This document shows positions 8,627 to 16,758 of a DNA stretch of 64,000 nt, in pieces. A model generated the notes under the pieces. That model saw only the letters and a program-made list of their open reading frames with translations. It searched no databases and had not been told where the DNA came from. The position numbers and the translations under genes were made by a program. This stretch comes from Enterobacter asburiae (GTDB lineage Bacteria > Pseudomonadota > Gammaproteobacteria > Enterobacterales > Enterobacteriaceae), in contig NZ_CP102247.1 in assembly GCF_024599655.1 (NCBI RefSeq), positions 1,240,001 through 1,304,000 on the forward strand, in the 5' to 3' direction. Within the stretch, counting starts at the first letter, position 1. Every line of letters begins with the position of its first letter.

Positions 8627-8645
8627 TAAAACGATAAAGATTTCA

Positions 8646-8743
8646 GAATCAGGCCGGGACGGTCACGTCCCGCGTACTCGGTCGTACATCCAGCCGGTTG
8701 CCTGATTCCTTGCATTGAAGCGATGTACGGAGTTTAAAGAGCA
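8646..8743 (+). ncRNA. Folded iscR-iscS mRNA spacer with RyhB target region
   Basis: GAATCAGG at 8646-8653 pairs perfectly with CCTGATTC at 8701-8708, enclosing an inner stem CGGGAC/GTCCCG (8655-8660 with 8667-8672) and a second GTAC-rich arm. In E. coli the equivalent structure shields iscR mRNA when the sRNA RyhB pairs at the iscS ribosome site and triggers decay of iscSUA. The iscS leader here (about 8713-8743) is the corresponding target position; I did not align RyhB itself. Confidence 0.65.
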
Positions 8744-9958
8744 ATGAAATTACCGATTTATCTCGATTACTCCGCAACCACGCCGGTGGACCCGCGTGTT
8801 GCCGAGAAAATGATGCAGTGTCTGACCCTGGACGGAAACTTTGGTAACCCAGCTTCCCGTTCACACCGTTTTGGCTGGCATGCTGAAGAGGCGGTGGATA
8901 TCGCCCGTAATCAGATTGCTGACCTGGTGGGTGCCGACCCGCGTGAGATTGTTTTCACCTCCGGTGCGACCGAATCCGACAACCTGGCGATCAAAGGTGC
9001 AGCCAACTTTTATCAGAAAAAAGGCAAGCACATCATCACCAGCAAAACCGAACATAAAGCCGTGCTGGATACCTGCCGCCAGCTGGAGCGTGAAGGGTAC
9101 GAAGTAACCTATCTCGCCCCACAGAGCAACGGTATTATTGACCTCAAAGAGCTCGAAGCGGCCATGCGTGATGACACCATCCTGGTTTCCATCATGCACG
9201 TCAACAACGAAATCGGCGTGGTACAGGACATCGCGACCATCGGCGAAATGTGCCGCGCGCGCGGTATCATCTATCACGTGGACGCGACCCAGAGCGTGGG
9301 CAAACTGCCTATCGACCTGAGCCAGCTGAAAGTGGACCTGATGTCCTTCTCCGGCCACAAAATCTATGGCCCGAAAGGGATCGGCGCGCTGTACGTTCGT
9401 CGTAAGCCACGTATCCGCATCGAAGCACAGATGCACGGCGGCGGTCACGAGCGCGGCATGCGTTCCGGTACGCTGCCTGTCCACCAGATCGTGGGCATGG
9501 GCGAAGCGTACCGCATTGCAAAAGAAGAGATGGAAACCGAGATGGCGCGCCTGCGCACGCTGCGTAACCGTCTGTGGGACGGCGTGAAAGATATGGAAGA
9601 AGTGTATCTGAACGGCGATCTCGAGCAGGGCGCTCCGAACATCCTCAACGTCAGCTTCAACTATGTTGAAGGCGAATCGCTGATCATGGCGCTGAAAGAC
9701 CTGGCCGTTTCTTCCGGTTCTGCCTGTACGTCTGCAAGCCTGGAGCCATCCTACGTGCTGCGCGCGCTGGGCATGACCGACGAGCTGGCACACAGCTCTA
9801 TCCGTTTCTCTTTAGGTCGTTTCACTACCGAAGAAGAGATTGACTACACCATCAAGCTGGTTCGCAACTCCATCGGCCGTCTGCGCGACCTTTCTCCACT
9901 GTGGGAAATGTTCAAGCAGGGCGTGGATCTGAACAGCATTGAATGGTCACATCACTAA
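8744..9958 (+). CDS. iscS: Cysteine desulfurase IscS
   Basis: A 404-residue PLP enzyme that removes sulfur from cysteine as an enzyme-bound persulfide and hands it to IscU, TusA, ThiI and others. The PLP lysine K206 lies in SFSGHKIYGPKG, and the mobile-loop catalytic cysteine C328 in SSGSACTSAS. Length and start MKLPIYLDYSATTP equal E. coli IscS. It is the second gene of the isc operon, 24 bases upstream of iscU, preceded by GGAG at 8729-8732 in the spacer. Confidence 0.97.
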   Translation: MKLPIYLDYSATTPVDPRVAEKMMQCLTLDGNFGNPASRSHRFGWHAEEAVDIARNQIADLVGADPREIVFTSGATESDNLAIKGAANFYQKKGKHIITSKTEHKAVLDTCRQLEREGYEVTYLAPQSNGIIDLKELEAAMRDDTILVSIMHVNNEIGVVQDIATIGEMCRARGIIYHVDATQSVGKLPIDLSQLKVDLMSFSGHKIYGPKGIGALYVRRKPRIRIEAQMHGGGHERGMRSGTLPVHQIVGMGEAYRIAKEEMETEMARLRTLRNRLWDGVKDMEEVYLNGDLEQGAPNILNVSFNYVEGESLIMALKDLAVSSGSACTSASLEPSYVLRALGMTDELAHSSIRFSLGRFTTEEEIDYTIKLVRNSIGRLRDLSPLWEMFKQGVDLNSIEWSHH

Positions 9959-9982
9959 TCGGTACATAAGGAGAATTCAATC

Positions 9983-10369
9983 ATGGCATACAGCGAAAAA
10001 GTCATCGATCATTACGAGAACCCGCGCAACGTTGGCTCTTTTGACAACAGCGACGAATCTGTCGGTAGCGGCATGGTTGGCGCACCGGCGTGTGGCGACG
10101 TGATGAAGTTGCAGATTAAAGTCAACAATGAAGGTATCATTGAAGACGCGCGCTTCAAGACCTACGGCTGCGGTTCTGCTATCGCGTCCAGCTCCCTGGT
10201 CACCGAATGGGTGAAGGGCAAGTCTCTGGACGAAGCACAGGCAATCAAGAACACGGATATTGCTGAAGAACTCGAACTGCCACCGGTGAAAATTCACTGT
10301 TCAATTCTGGCAGAAGACGCGATCAAAGCCGCCATTGCGGATTACAAAAGCAAACGTGAAGCAAAATAA
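9983..10369 (+). CDS. iscU: Fe-S cluster assembly scaffold IscU
   Basis: A 128-residue scaffold on which [2Fe-2S] and [4Fe-4S] clusters are built. Ligands C37, C63 and C106 and the cluster-labilising D39 are conserved, as is the LPPVK motif at 99-103 recognised by the chaperone HscA. A strong AAGGAG site precedes the ATG. It receives sulfur from IscS encoded just upstream and is acted on by HscB and HscA encoded downstream. Confidence 0.97.
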   Translation: MAYSEKVIDHYENPRNVGSFDNSDESVGSGMVGAPACGDVMKLQIKVNNEGIIEDARFKTYGCGSAIASSSLVTEWVKGKSLDEAQAIKNTDIAEELELPPVKIHCSILAEDAIKAAIADYKSKREAK

Positions 10370-10382
10370 TTGAGGTTTGAGT

Positions 10383-10706
10383 ATGTCGATTACCCTTAGC
10401 GACAGCGCTGCCGCGCGAGTAAGCTCTTTTCTGGCGAACCGTGGTAAAGGCTTCGGCCTGCGACTGGGCGTACGTACCTCCGGCTGTTCTGGTATGGCTT
10501 ACGTACTGGAGTTTGTTGATGAACCGGCGTCTGACGACACCGTGTTTGAAGACAAGGGCGTGAAGGTGGTGGTCGATGGCAAAAGCCTGCAATTCCTCAA
10601 CGGCACTCAGCTGGACTTCGTTAAAGAAGGCCTGAACGAAGGGTTCAAATTCACGAACCCGAACGTCAAAGACGAGTGTGGTTGCGGCGAAAGCTTCCAC
10701 GTTTAA
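10383..10706 (+). CDS. iscA: A-type Fe-S carrier IscA
   Basis: A 107-residue A-type carrier that delivers Fe-S clusters to apoproteins. The three cluster or iron ligands C35, C99 and C101 are in place (SGCSGMAY and CGCGESFHV). The ATG at 10383, after GAGG at 10372-10375, gives MSITLSDSAA as in E. coli; a TTG two codons earlier is in frame but unneeded. A hairpin follows in the gap before hscB. Confidence 0.96.
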   Translation: MSITLSDSAAARVSSFLANRGKGFGLRLGVRTSGCSGMAYVLEFVDEPASDDTVFEDKGVKVVVDGKSLQFLNGTQLDFVKEGLNEGFKFTNPNVKDECGCGESFHV

Positions 10707-10720
10707 CCGCGCGTCATCCG

Positions 10721-10757
10721 AAACCCCACCGTGGCGTACCCGCTACGCGTGGGGTTT
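10721..10757 (+). terminator. Hairpin between iscA and hscB
   Basis: AAACCCCAC (10721-10729) pairs with GTGGGGTTT (10749-10757) around a further GC-rich inner stem. Only a short, interrupted T-rich stretch follows, so it is either a weak terminator lowering expression of hscBA-fdx-iscX or an mRNA-stabilising structure. Confidence 0.6.
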
Positions 10758-10785
10758 GTTCTAACAGGCTACCCCTGAGATTGTT

Positions 10786-11301
10786 ATGGATTACTTCACT
10801 CTCTTCGGACTACCCGCTCAATACCCGATTGATCTGCAGGCGCTGACGATCCGCTTTCAGGATCTGCAGCGTCAGTATCATCCGGATAAATTCGCCAGTG
10901 GTACTCAGTCAGAGCAACTGGCTGCGGTCTCGCACTCTGCGACCATCAACCAGGCCTGGCAGACGCTGCGCCATCCGCTGAGCCGTGCCGAGTACCTGCT
11001 TTCACTGCACGGTTTCGACCTGGCGAGCGAACAGCATACCGTGCGCGACACCGCGTTTCTGATGGAACAGCTGGAGCTTCGCGAAGAGCTGGATGAGATT
11101 GAACAGGCCAAAGACGAAGCGCGTCTGGAAAGCTTCATCACGCGCGTGAAGGGCATGTTCGATACCCGCCATCAGCAGATGGTGGAGCAACTGAACAACG
11201 AGACCTGGGACGCGGCGGCAGATACTGTGCGCAAACTCCGTTTTCTCGATAAACTGCGAAGCAGTGCTGAACAACTCGAAGAAAAGCTGCTCGATTTTTA
11301 A
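10786..11301 (+). CDS. hscB: Fe-S co-chaperone HscB
   Basis: A 171-residue J-type co-chaperone. The N-terminal J domain carries the HPD triad at 32-34, which stimulates HscA ATPase; the C-terminal three-helix region (about 85-171) binds IscU. The E. coli length and the start MDYFTLFGLP are retained. Fifteen bases separate it from hscA, consistent with co-expression. Confidence 0.96.
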   Translation: MDYFTLFGLPAQYPIDLQALTIRFQDLQRQYHPDKFASGTQSEQLAAVSHSATINQAWQTLRHPLSRAEYLLSLHGFDLASEQHTVRDTAFLMEQLELREELDEIEQAKDEARLESFITRVKGMFDTRHQQMVEQLNNETWDAAADTVRKLRFLDKLRSSAEQLEEKLLDF

Positions 11302-11315
11302 TTTCGGAAGCAATT

Positions 11316-13166
11316 ATGGCCTTATTACAAATTAGTGAGCCTGGCTTAAGTGCCGCACCGCACCAGCGTCGTCTGGCGGTGGGTATCGATCTGGGCACCA
11401 CCAATTCCCTCGTGGCGACCGTGCGCAGCGGCCAGGCGGAAACGCTGGCCGACGAGCAGGGCCGCCATCTGCTGCCTTCCGTAGTCCACTACCAGCAGCA
11501 GGGTCACGCGGTCGGCTATGACGCTCGCGCCAACGCCGCGCGCGATCCGGCCAACACCATCAGCTCCGTAAAGCGCATGATGGGCCGCTCGCTGACCGAT
11601 ATTCAGACCCGCTATCCGCATCTGCCGTATCAGCTGCAGGCCAGTGAAAACGGCCTGCCGATGATCGCGACCGCGGCCGGTCTGCTGAATCCGATTCGCG
11701 TTTCCTCCGACATCCTTAAAGCGCTGGCGGCGCGCGCGACGGCGACGCTCGGCGGCGATCTGGACGGCGTAGTCATTACCGTTCCGGCCTATTTTGACGA
11801 TGCACAGCGTCAGGGTACCAAAGACGCCGCGCGTCTGGCGGGCCTGCACGTGCTGCGTCTGCTGAACGAACCGACGGCGGCGGCGATTGCCTACGGCCTC
11901 GACTCCGGTCAGGAAGGGGTCATTGCGGTTTACGATCTTGGCGGCGGTACCTTTGATATCTCCATCCTGCGCTTAAGCCGCGGGGTGTTTGAAGTGCTGG
12001 CGACCGGCGGGGATTCCGCGCTGGGCGGCGATGACTTCGACCATCTGCTGGTTGACTACATTCGCGAGCAGGCGGGCATCAGCGATCGCAGCGATGCGCG
12101 CGTGCAGCGTGAGCTGCTGGATGCGGCTATTGACGCCAAAATCGCCCTGAGCGATGCACAGTCGGTCACTGTTAACGTTGCAGGCTGGCAGGGTGACATC
12201 ACCCGCGACCAGTTCGACGACCTGATTGCTTCCCTGGTGAAACGCACGCTGCTGGCCTGCCGTCGCGCATTGAAAGATGCGGGCGTTGAGGCGAGCGAGG
12301 TGCTGGAAGTCGTCATGGTGGGCGGCTCGACCCGCGTGCCGCTGGTGCGCGAGCGCGTGGGCGAATTCTTTGGCCGCACGCCGCTGACCTCCATCGACCC
12401 GGATAAAGTGGTTGCCGTGGGCGCTGCAATCCAGGCCGATATCCTGGTCGGCAACAAGCCGGACAGCGAAATGCTGCTGCTGGACGTCATCCCGCTGTCG
12501 CTGGGGTTAGAAACCATGGGCGGCCTGGTAGAGAAAGTTATCCCGCGTAACACCACCATTCCGGTTGCGCGCGCGCAGGAGTTTACCACCTTCAAAGACG
12601 GCCAGACCGCGATGTCCATCCACGTGATGCAGGGCGAACGCGAGCTGGTGCAGGACTGCCGCTCTCTGGCGCGCTTTGCGCTGCGCGGTATTCCGGCGCT
12701 GCCTGCAGGCGGGGCGCATATTCGCGTTACCTTCCAGGTGGATGCGGACGGCCTGCTGAGCGTCACGGCGATGGAAAAATCCACCGGCGTGGAATCGTCC
12801 ATCCAGGTGAAGCCGTCCTACGGCCTGACCGATGGCGAAATCGCCTCCATGATTCAGGACTCAATGAGCTACGCCGAGCAGGATGTGAAGGCGCGTATGC
12901 TGGCTGAACAAAAAGTTGAAGCCGCCCGCGTGCTGGAAAGCCTGAACGGCGCGCTTGCTGCCGATGCCGCGCTGTTAAGCGCCGCCGAGCGTCAGGTGAT
13001 TGACGATGCTGCCGCGCACTTAAGCGCTGTCGCAGTAGGCGATGACGCTGACGCAATAGAAGAAGCCATTAAAAACGTTGATAAACAAACCCAGGACTTT
13101 GCTGCTCGCCGCATGGACAAATCTGTCCGCGTCGCGCTGAAAGGCCAGTCCGTGGACGAGGTTTAA
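11316..13166 (+). CDS. hscA: Hsp70-type Fe-S chaperone HscA
   Basis: A 616-residue specialised Hsp70 that binds the IscU LPPVK motif and drives cluster release with ATP hydrolysis. The nucleotide-binding domain has the phosphate-1 motif VGIDLGTTNS at about 22-31, the DLGGGTFDIS phosphate-2 motif near 208-217 and VGGSTRVP near 332-339; the substrate-binding domain follows from about 390. It lacks the C-terminal EEVD-like tail of DnaK, as usual for HscA. Equal in length to E. coli HscA and one base from fdx. Confidence 0.97.
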   Translation: MALLQISEPGLSAAPHQRRLAVGIDLGTTNSLVATVRSGQAETLADEQGRHLLPSVVHYQQQGHAVGYDARANAARDPANTISSVKRMMGRSLTDIQTRYPHLPYQLQASENGLPMIATAAGLLNPIRVSSDILKALAARATATLGGDLDGVVITVPAYFDDAQRQGTKDAARLAGLHVLRLLNEPTAAAIAYGLDSGQEGVIAVYDLGGGTFDISILRLSRGVFEVLATGGDSALGGDDFDHLLVDYIREQAGISDRSDARVQRELLDAAIDAKIALSDAQSVTVNVAGWQGDITRDQFDDLIASLVKRTLLACRRALKDAGVEASEVLEVVMVGGSTRVPLVRERVGEFFGRTPLTSIDPDKVVAVGAAIQADILVGNKPDSEMLLLDVIPLSLGLETMGGLVEKVIPRNTTIPVARAQEFTTFKDGQTAMSIHVMQGERELVQDCRSLARFALRGIPALPAGGAHIRVTFQVDADGLLSVTAMEKSTGVESSIQVKPSYGLTDGEIASMIQDSMSYAEQDVKARMLAEQKVEAARVLESLNGALAADAALLSAAERQVIDDAAAHLSAVAVGDDADAIEEAIKNVDKQTQDFAARRMDKSVRVALKGQSVDEV

Positions 13167-13167
13167 T

Positions 13168-13503
13168 ATGCCAAAGATTGTAATTTTGCCTCATGCGGAC
13201 CTCTGTCCGGATGGCGCTGTTCTGGAAGCGAAGACAGGTGAAACCATTCTCGATGTTGCCCTGCGTGCAGGTATCGAAGTGGAACACGCCTGTGAAAAAT
13301 CCTGTGCCTGCACCACCTGCCACTGCATCGTGCGTGAAGGTTTCGACTCTCTCGCCGAGAGCACCGAAGACGAAGACGACATGCTGGATAAAGCATGGGG
13401 TCTGGAGCCAGACAGCCGCCTGAGCTGCCAGGCCGCGGTGACCGATGAGGATCTGGTCGTGGAATTCCCACGCTACACCATCAACCACGCACGCGAGCAT
13501 TGA
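13168..13503 (+). CDS. fdx: [2Fe-2S] ferredoxin Fdx
   Basis: A 111-residue adrenodoxin-type ferredoxin that supplies electrons for cluster assembly. Cluster ligands C42, C48, C51 and C87 are conserved, with the extra C46 and C53 also present as in E. coli. It starts one base after the hscA stop and its stop codon is followed after one base by the iscX start, so the last three genes are tightly coupled. Confidence 0.97.
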   Translation: MPKIVILPHADLCPDGAVLEAKTGETILDVALRAGIEVEHACEKSCACTTCHCIVREGFDSLAESTEDEDDMLDKAWGLEPDSRLSCQAAVTDEDLVVEFPRYTINHAREH

Positions 13504-13504
13504 T

Positions 13505-13705
13505 ATGGGACTGAAGTGGACAGACAGCCGTGAAATCGGCGAAGCGCTCTACGACGCGAACCCGGATCTCGATCCGAAGACCGTACGATTCACCGACATG
13601 CACCAGTGGATCTGCGATTTAGAAGATTTCGACGACGATCCAAACGCATCCAATGAAAAAATTCTGGAGGCGATTCTGTTAGTCTGGTTAGATGAAGCAG
13701 AATAA
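13505..13705 (+). CDS. iscX: Fe-S assembly adaptor IscX
   Basis: A 66-residue acidic protein (YfhJ) that binds IscS and iron and tunes cluster assembly, competing with CyaY and ferredoxin for the same IscS surface. ATG at 13505 gives MGLKWTDSREIGEAL, identical in pattern to E. coli; a longer frame start at 13445 lies inside fdx and is rejected. It ends the isc operon and is followed by a terminator-like hairpin. Confidence 0.95.
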   Translation: MGLKWTDSREIGEALYDANPDLDPKTVRFTDMHQWICDLEDFDDDPNASNEKILEAILLVWLDEAE

Positions 13706-13712
13706 ATAACAT

Positions 13713-13740
13713 AACGGGCTGCCTTCAGGCGGCCCGTTTG
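13713..13740 (+). terminator. Terminator after iscX
   Basis: AACGGGCtGCC at 13713-13723 pairs with GGCgGCCCGTT ending at about 13738, with a TTCA loop. The T-tract is short (TTTGCTAGTT), so some read-through into pepB is possible. Confidence 0.7.
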
Positions 13741-13765
13741 CTAGTTGCTAATAAGGAAAAATAAA

Positions 13766-15052
13766 ATGACCGAAGCGATGAAGATTACGCTCTCGAATCA
13801 GCCTGCCGATGCGCGCTGGGGCGAGAAAGCCACCTACAGCATTAATAACGACGGCATTACCCTGCACCTGACCGGCAAAGATGATACCGGCCTGATCCAG
13901 CGCGCCGCCCGTAAAATTGACGGGCTGGGCATTAAGCATGTGTCCCTGGAAGGCGAAGGCTGGGACACCGACCGCAGCTGGGCATTCTGGGCGGGCTACA
14001 AGGGCCCGAAAGGCACCCGCAAAATTGAGTGGGCAAACCTCGATGCCGCCGGTCAGAAAGAGCTGGAAAACCGCCTGCAAATTATCGACTGGGTGCGCGA
14101 CACCATCAACGCCCCGGCGGAAGAGTTAGGCCCAGAGCAGCTGGCGCAGCGTGCGGTTGACCTGCTGTGCGGCGTGGCGGGCGACAAAATGTCCTACCGC
14201 ATCACCAAAGGTGAAGACCTGCGCGAGCAGAACTACATGGGTATCCACACCGTGGGCCGTGGTTCTGAGCGTCCTCCGGTCCTGCTGGCGCTGGATTACA
14301 ACCCAACCGGCGATAAAGCGGCACCGGTCTTTGCCTGCCTGGTGGGTAAAGGCATCACCTTCGATACCGGCGGCTACAGCCTGAAGCAGAGCGCGTTCAT
14401 GGACTCCATGAAGTCCGACATGGGCGGCGCGGCAACCATCACCGGCGCGCTGGCGTTTGCCATCACTCGCGGTCTGAACAAGCGCGTGAAGCTGTATCTC
14501 TGCTGCGCGGACAACATGGTGAGCGGTAACGCCTTCAAGCTGGGCGACATCATTCGCTACCGCAACGGCAAAAACGTCGAAGTGATGAACACCGACGCCG
14601 AAGGCCGTCTGGTGCTGGCCGATGGCCTGATCGACGCCTCTGCCCAGAAGCCGGAGCTGATTATCGACATGGCGACCCTGACCGGTGCGGCGAAAACGGC
14701 CCTGGGCAACGACTACCATGCGCTGTTCAGCTTCGACGACAAGCTGGCCGCTCGCCTGCTGGCAAGCGCCGCTGCGGAAAACGAGCCGTTCTGGCGTCTG
14801 CCGCTGGCCGAGTTCCACCGCAGCCAGCTGCCGTCCAACTTTGCCGAGCTGAACAACACCGCGAACGCGGCGTACCCGGCGGGTGCAAGCACCGCAGCAG
14901 GCTTCCTGTCCCACTTCGTTGAGAATTATCACGAAGGCTGGCTGCACATCGACTGCTCCGCAACGTACCGTAAAGCGGCGGTTGAGCAGTGGTCTGCGGG
15001 CGCGACCGGTCTGGGCGTGCGTACCGTGGCGAACCTGCTGACGGCTGAGTAA
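13766..15052 (+). CDS. pepB: Peptidase B (leucyl-type aminopeptidase, M17)
   Basis: A 428-residue cytosolic M17 metallo-aminopeptidase removing N-terminal residues from peptides. Metal and catalytic residues are visible: K195 and D200 in GKGITFDTGG, D218 in KSDMGGAA and NTDAEGRL at 275-282 (D277, E279, R281). The ATG at 13766 after AAGGA at 13753-13757 gives MTEAMKITLS as in E. coli; a frame start at 13745 is rejected. It follows the isc operon as in E. coli. Confidence 0.95.
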   Translation: MTEAMKITLSNQPADARWGEKATYSINNDGITLHLTGKDDTGLIQRAARKIDGLGIKHVSLEGEGWDTDRSWAFWAGYKGPKGTRKIEWANLDAAGQKELENRLQIIDWVRDTINAPAEELGPEQLAQRAVDLLCGVAGDKMSYRITKGEDLREQNYMGIHTVGRGSERPPVLLALDYNPTGDKAAPVFACLVGKGITFDTGGYSLKQSAFMDSMKSDMGGAATITGALAFAITRGLNKRVKLYLCCADNMVSGNAFKLGDIIRYRNGKNVEVMNTDAEGRLVLADGLIDASAQKPELIIDMATLTGAAKTALGNDYHALFSFDDKLAARLLASAAAENEPFWRLPLAEFHRSQLPSNFAELNNTANAAYPAGASTAAGFLSHFVENYHEGWLHIDCSATYRKAAVEQWSAGATGLGVRTVANLLTAE

Positions 15053-15060
15053 TCGTCATT

Positions 15061-15173
15061 GCCCGGCGGCGCTGCGCTTGCGCGGGCCTACGGAGTCATC
15101 GTATTGCCCGGCGGCGCTGCGCTTGCACGGGCCTACGGTTTTGTAGGCCGGGTAAGCAAAGCGCCACCCGGCG
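15061..15173. repeat. Cluster of three REP units
   Basis: Two near-identical REP units in direct orientation (15061-15090 and 15106-15135) form a 45-bp tandem repeat differing at one base in the palindrome. A third, inverted unit follows at 15142-15173 (TGTAGGCCGGGTAAGC...CACCCGGCG). The cluster fills the gap between pepB and sseB. Confidence 0.88.
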
Positions 15174-15193
15174 TTTTTTGAAGTAGCGAAACT

Positions 15194-15970
15194 ATGTCAG
15201 AAACCAAAAACGAATTAGAAACCCTGCTGGAGCAGGCGGCGACCGAGCCCGCCCACCGTCCGGCATTTTTCCGCACGCTGCTGGAATCCACCGTCTGGGT
15301 GCCGGGCACCGCGGCGGAAGGTGAGCAGGTTGTCGAAGACAGCGCGCTGGATCTGCTGCACTGGGAAAAAGACGACGGCACGTCGGTGATCCCGTTCTTT
15401 ACCTCGCTGGAAGCCCTGCAGGAAGCGGTAGAAGACGAACAGGCGTTCGTGGTAATGCCGGTGCGTACCCTGTTTGAAATGACGCTGGGTCAGACGCTGT
15501 TCCTCAACGCTAAACTGCCGACCGGGAAAGAGTTCACGCCGCGTGAAATCAGCCACCTGATTGGCGAAGAGGGCAACCCGCTCAGCACCCAGGAAGTGCT
15601 GGAAGGGGGCGAAACGCTGCTGCTGTCTGAAGTGGCCGAGCCGCCCGCGCAGATGATCGATTCCCTGACCACGCTGTTCAAAACGCTCAAGCCCGTCAGG
15701 CGTGCGTTTCTCTGCTCCATTAAAGAGCGCGCGGACGAACAGCCGGTTCTGCTGATTGGTATTGAGGCGGACGGCGATATCGACGAGATAATTCAGGCTG
15801 CGGGAAGCGTGGCGACCGACACGTTGCCAGGCGATGAGCCGATCGATATCTGCCAGGTGAAGAACGGTGAGAAGGGCATCAGCCACTTTATTACCGAGCA
15901 CATCACGCCGTTCTACGAGCGTCGCTGGGGCGGCTTCCTGCGCGATCTCAAAACTAACCGCATCATCTGA
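15194..15970 (+). CDS. sseB: SseB, enhanced serine sensitivity protein
   Basis: A 258-residue soluble acidic protein matching E. coli SseB in length. It has an N-terminal SseB domain (about 1-130) and a C-terminal SseB domain (about 145-258), the usual two-domain arrangement. Overexpression in E. coli alters serine sensitivity; biochemical function is unknown. It is unrelated to the Salmonella SPI-2 translocon protein of the same name. The ribosome site is weak. A perfect stem-loop immediately downstream is shared with the convergent RpiR-type gene. Confidence 0.92.
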   Translation: MSETKNELETLLEQAATEPAHRPAFFRTLLESTVWVPGTAAEGEQVVEDSALDLLHWEKDDGTSVIPFFTSLEALQEAVEDEQAFVVMPVRTLFEMTLGQTLFLNAKLPTGKEFTPREISHLIGEEGNPLSTQEVLEGGETLLLSEVAEPPAQMIDSLTTLFKTLKPVRRAFLCSIKERADEQPVLLIGIEADGDIDEIIQAAGSVATDTLPGDEPIDICQVKNGEKGISHFITEHITPFYERRWGGFLRDLKTNRII

Positions 15971-15976
15971 TTACGG

Positions 15977-15995
15977 CGGGGTGAATATCACCCCG
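15977..15995. terminator. Shared hairpin between sseB and RpiR-type gene
   Basis: CGGGGTGA and TCACCCCG form a perfect eight-base stem around a three-base loop. It overlaps the last codons of the minus-strand regulator. There is no T-run on either strand, so it may block converging polymerases or protect 3' ends rather than act as a classic terminator. Confidence 0.5.
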
Positions 15996-16758
15996 TTGCT
16001 TCCAGCAGCAGTAAATCCATCAGCAGCACCAGATTCGACTCAAACGACGTCACCCCCGCGGCTTCGGCGGCGAAGTGTACCGCTTCGTCATAGAGGGCAA
16101 AGTGCACGTCCGCCATCCCCGCCAGCGTGTTGGCCGAGGCGCGGGTAAACGCGACGATCGTCATACCGACGTTTTTGGCAATCCGCGCTTTATCCAGCAC
16201 CTGTTCCGTTTCGCCGCTGCGCGAGACGGCAATAAACACCTGATAACGGGCGGCGTTGCTGAGGAAAATATTCCGGCTGTCCCCCGGCCCGGAGATAAAC
16301 GCCGTTTTGCCCAGCACCTGCAGCTTCTTGGTCAGGTACTCCGCAAACAGATAGGAAAACCCGGCGCCGTAGAGAAAGAAGCTCTCCTTCTGGCGCAGCA
16401 GGTCGGCAAACTGCTGGCGCTTCTCCTGCGTGACCCACTGGAAGGTGTGCTGGTAGTTGGCGATAAACTGATTAAACAGCGCAGGGAGTTCAGGAAGCGA
16501 CTGCCCCTGGGCGGCTATGTGCGGCGTGTCGGAGAGCAGCTGCTTGCAGTGCCAGATAAACTCGCTAAAGCCGCTGAACCCCAGCTTCTGGCACAGCCGC
16601 ATGATGGTGGCGGTAGAAACAAAGGTCGCCTGCGCCAGCTCTCGCACCGTGATGTTGCCCACCAGCAGCGGATGCTCCGTGAGGTGGGCAAGGACGCGAT
16701 ACTCCGCACGGGTCAGCGATGCCCCGCGCGTTAACAGCGTGGCCAGGCGGTTATCCAT
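15988..16758 (-). CDS. RpiR/MurR-family regulator, likely of the alpha-glucoside PTS
   Basis: A 256-residue regulator with an N-terminal RpiR helix-turn-helix (about 1-75, with ITVRELAQATFVSTATIMRLCQKLGFSGFSEF-type spacing typical of the family) and a C-terminal SIS sugar-phosphate domain (about 105-235, including SRSGETEQVL). Start ATG 16758-16756 overlaps the sseA stop by one base, so it is translationally coupled to sseA rather than to the PTS genes. A longer frame start at 16800 is inside sseA and rejected. Given two sugar PTS genes upstream on the same strand, it is inferred to sense a phosphorylated alpha-glucoside. It does not appear in the E. coli sseA-sseB interval. Confidence 0.85.
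   Translation of the reverse strand: MDNRLATLLTRGASLTRAEYRVLAHLTEHPLLVGNITVRELAQATFVSTATIMRLCQKLGFSGFSEFIWHCKQLLSDTPHIAAQGQSLPELPALFNQFIANYQHTFQWVTQEKRQQFADLLRQKESFFLYGAGFSYLFAEYLTKKLQVLGKTAFISGPGDSRNIFLSNAARYQVFIAVSRSGETEQVLDKARIAKNVGMTIVAFTRASANTLAGMADVHFALYDEAVHFAAEAAGVTSFESNLVLLMDLLLLEATG

Noticed and set aside
15060..15175. Direct repeats between pepB and sseB as a CRISPR array
   Set aside because: The repeats are palindromic REP units with short unequal spacers and no cas genes nearby.
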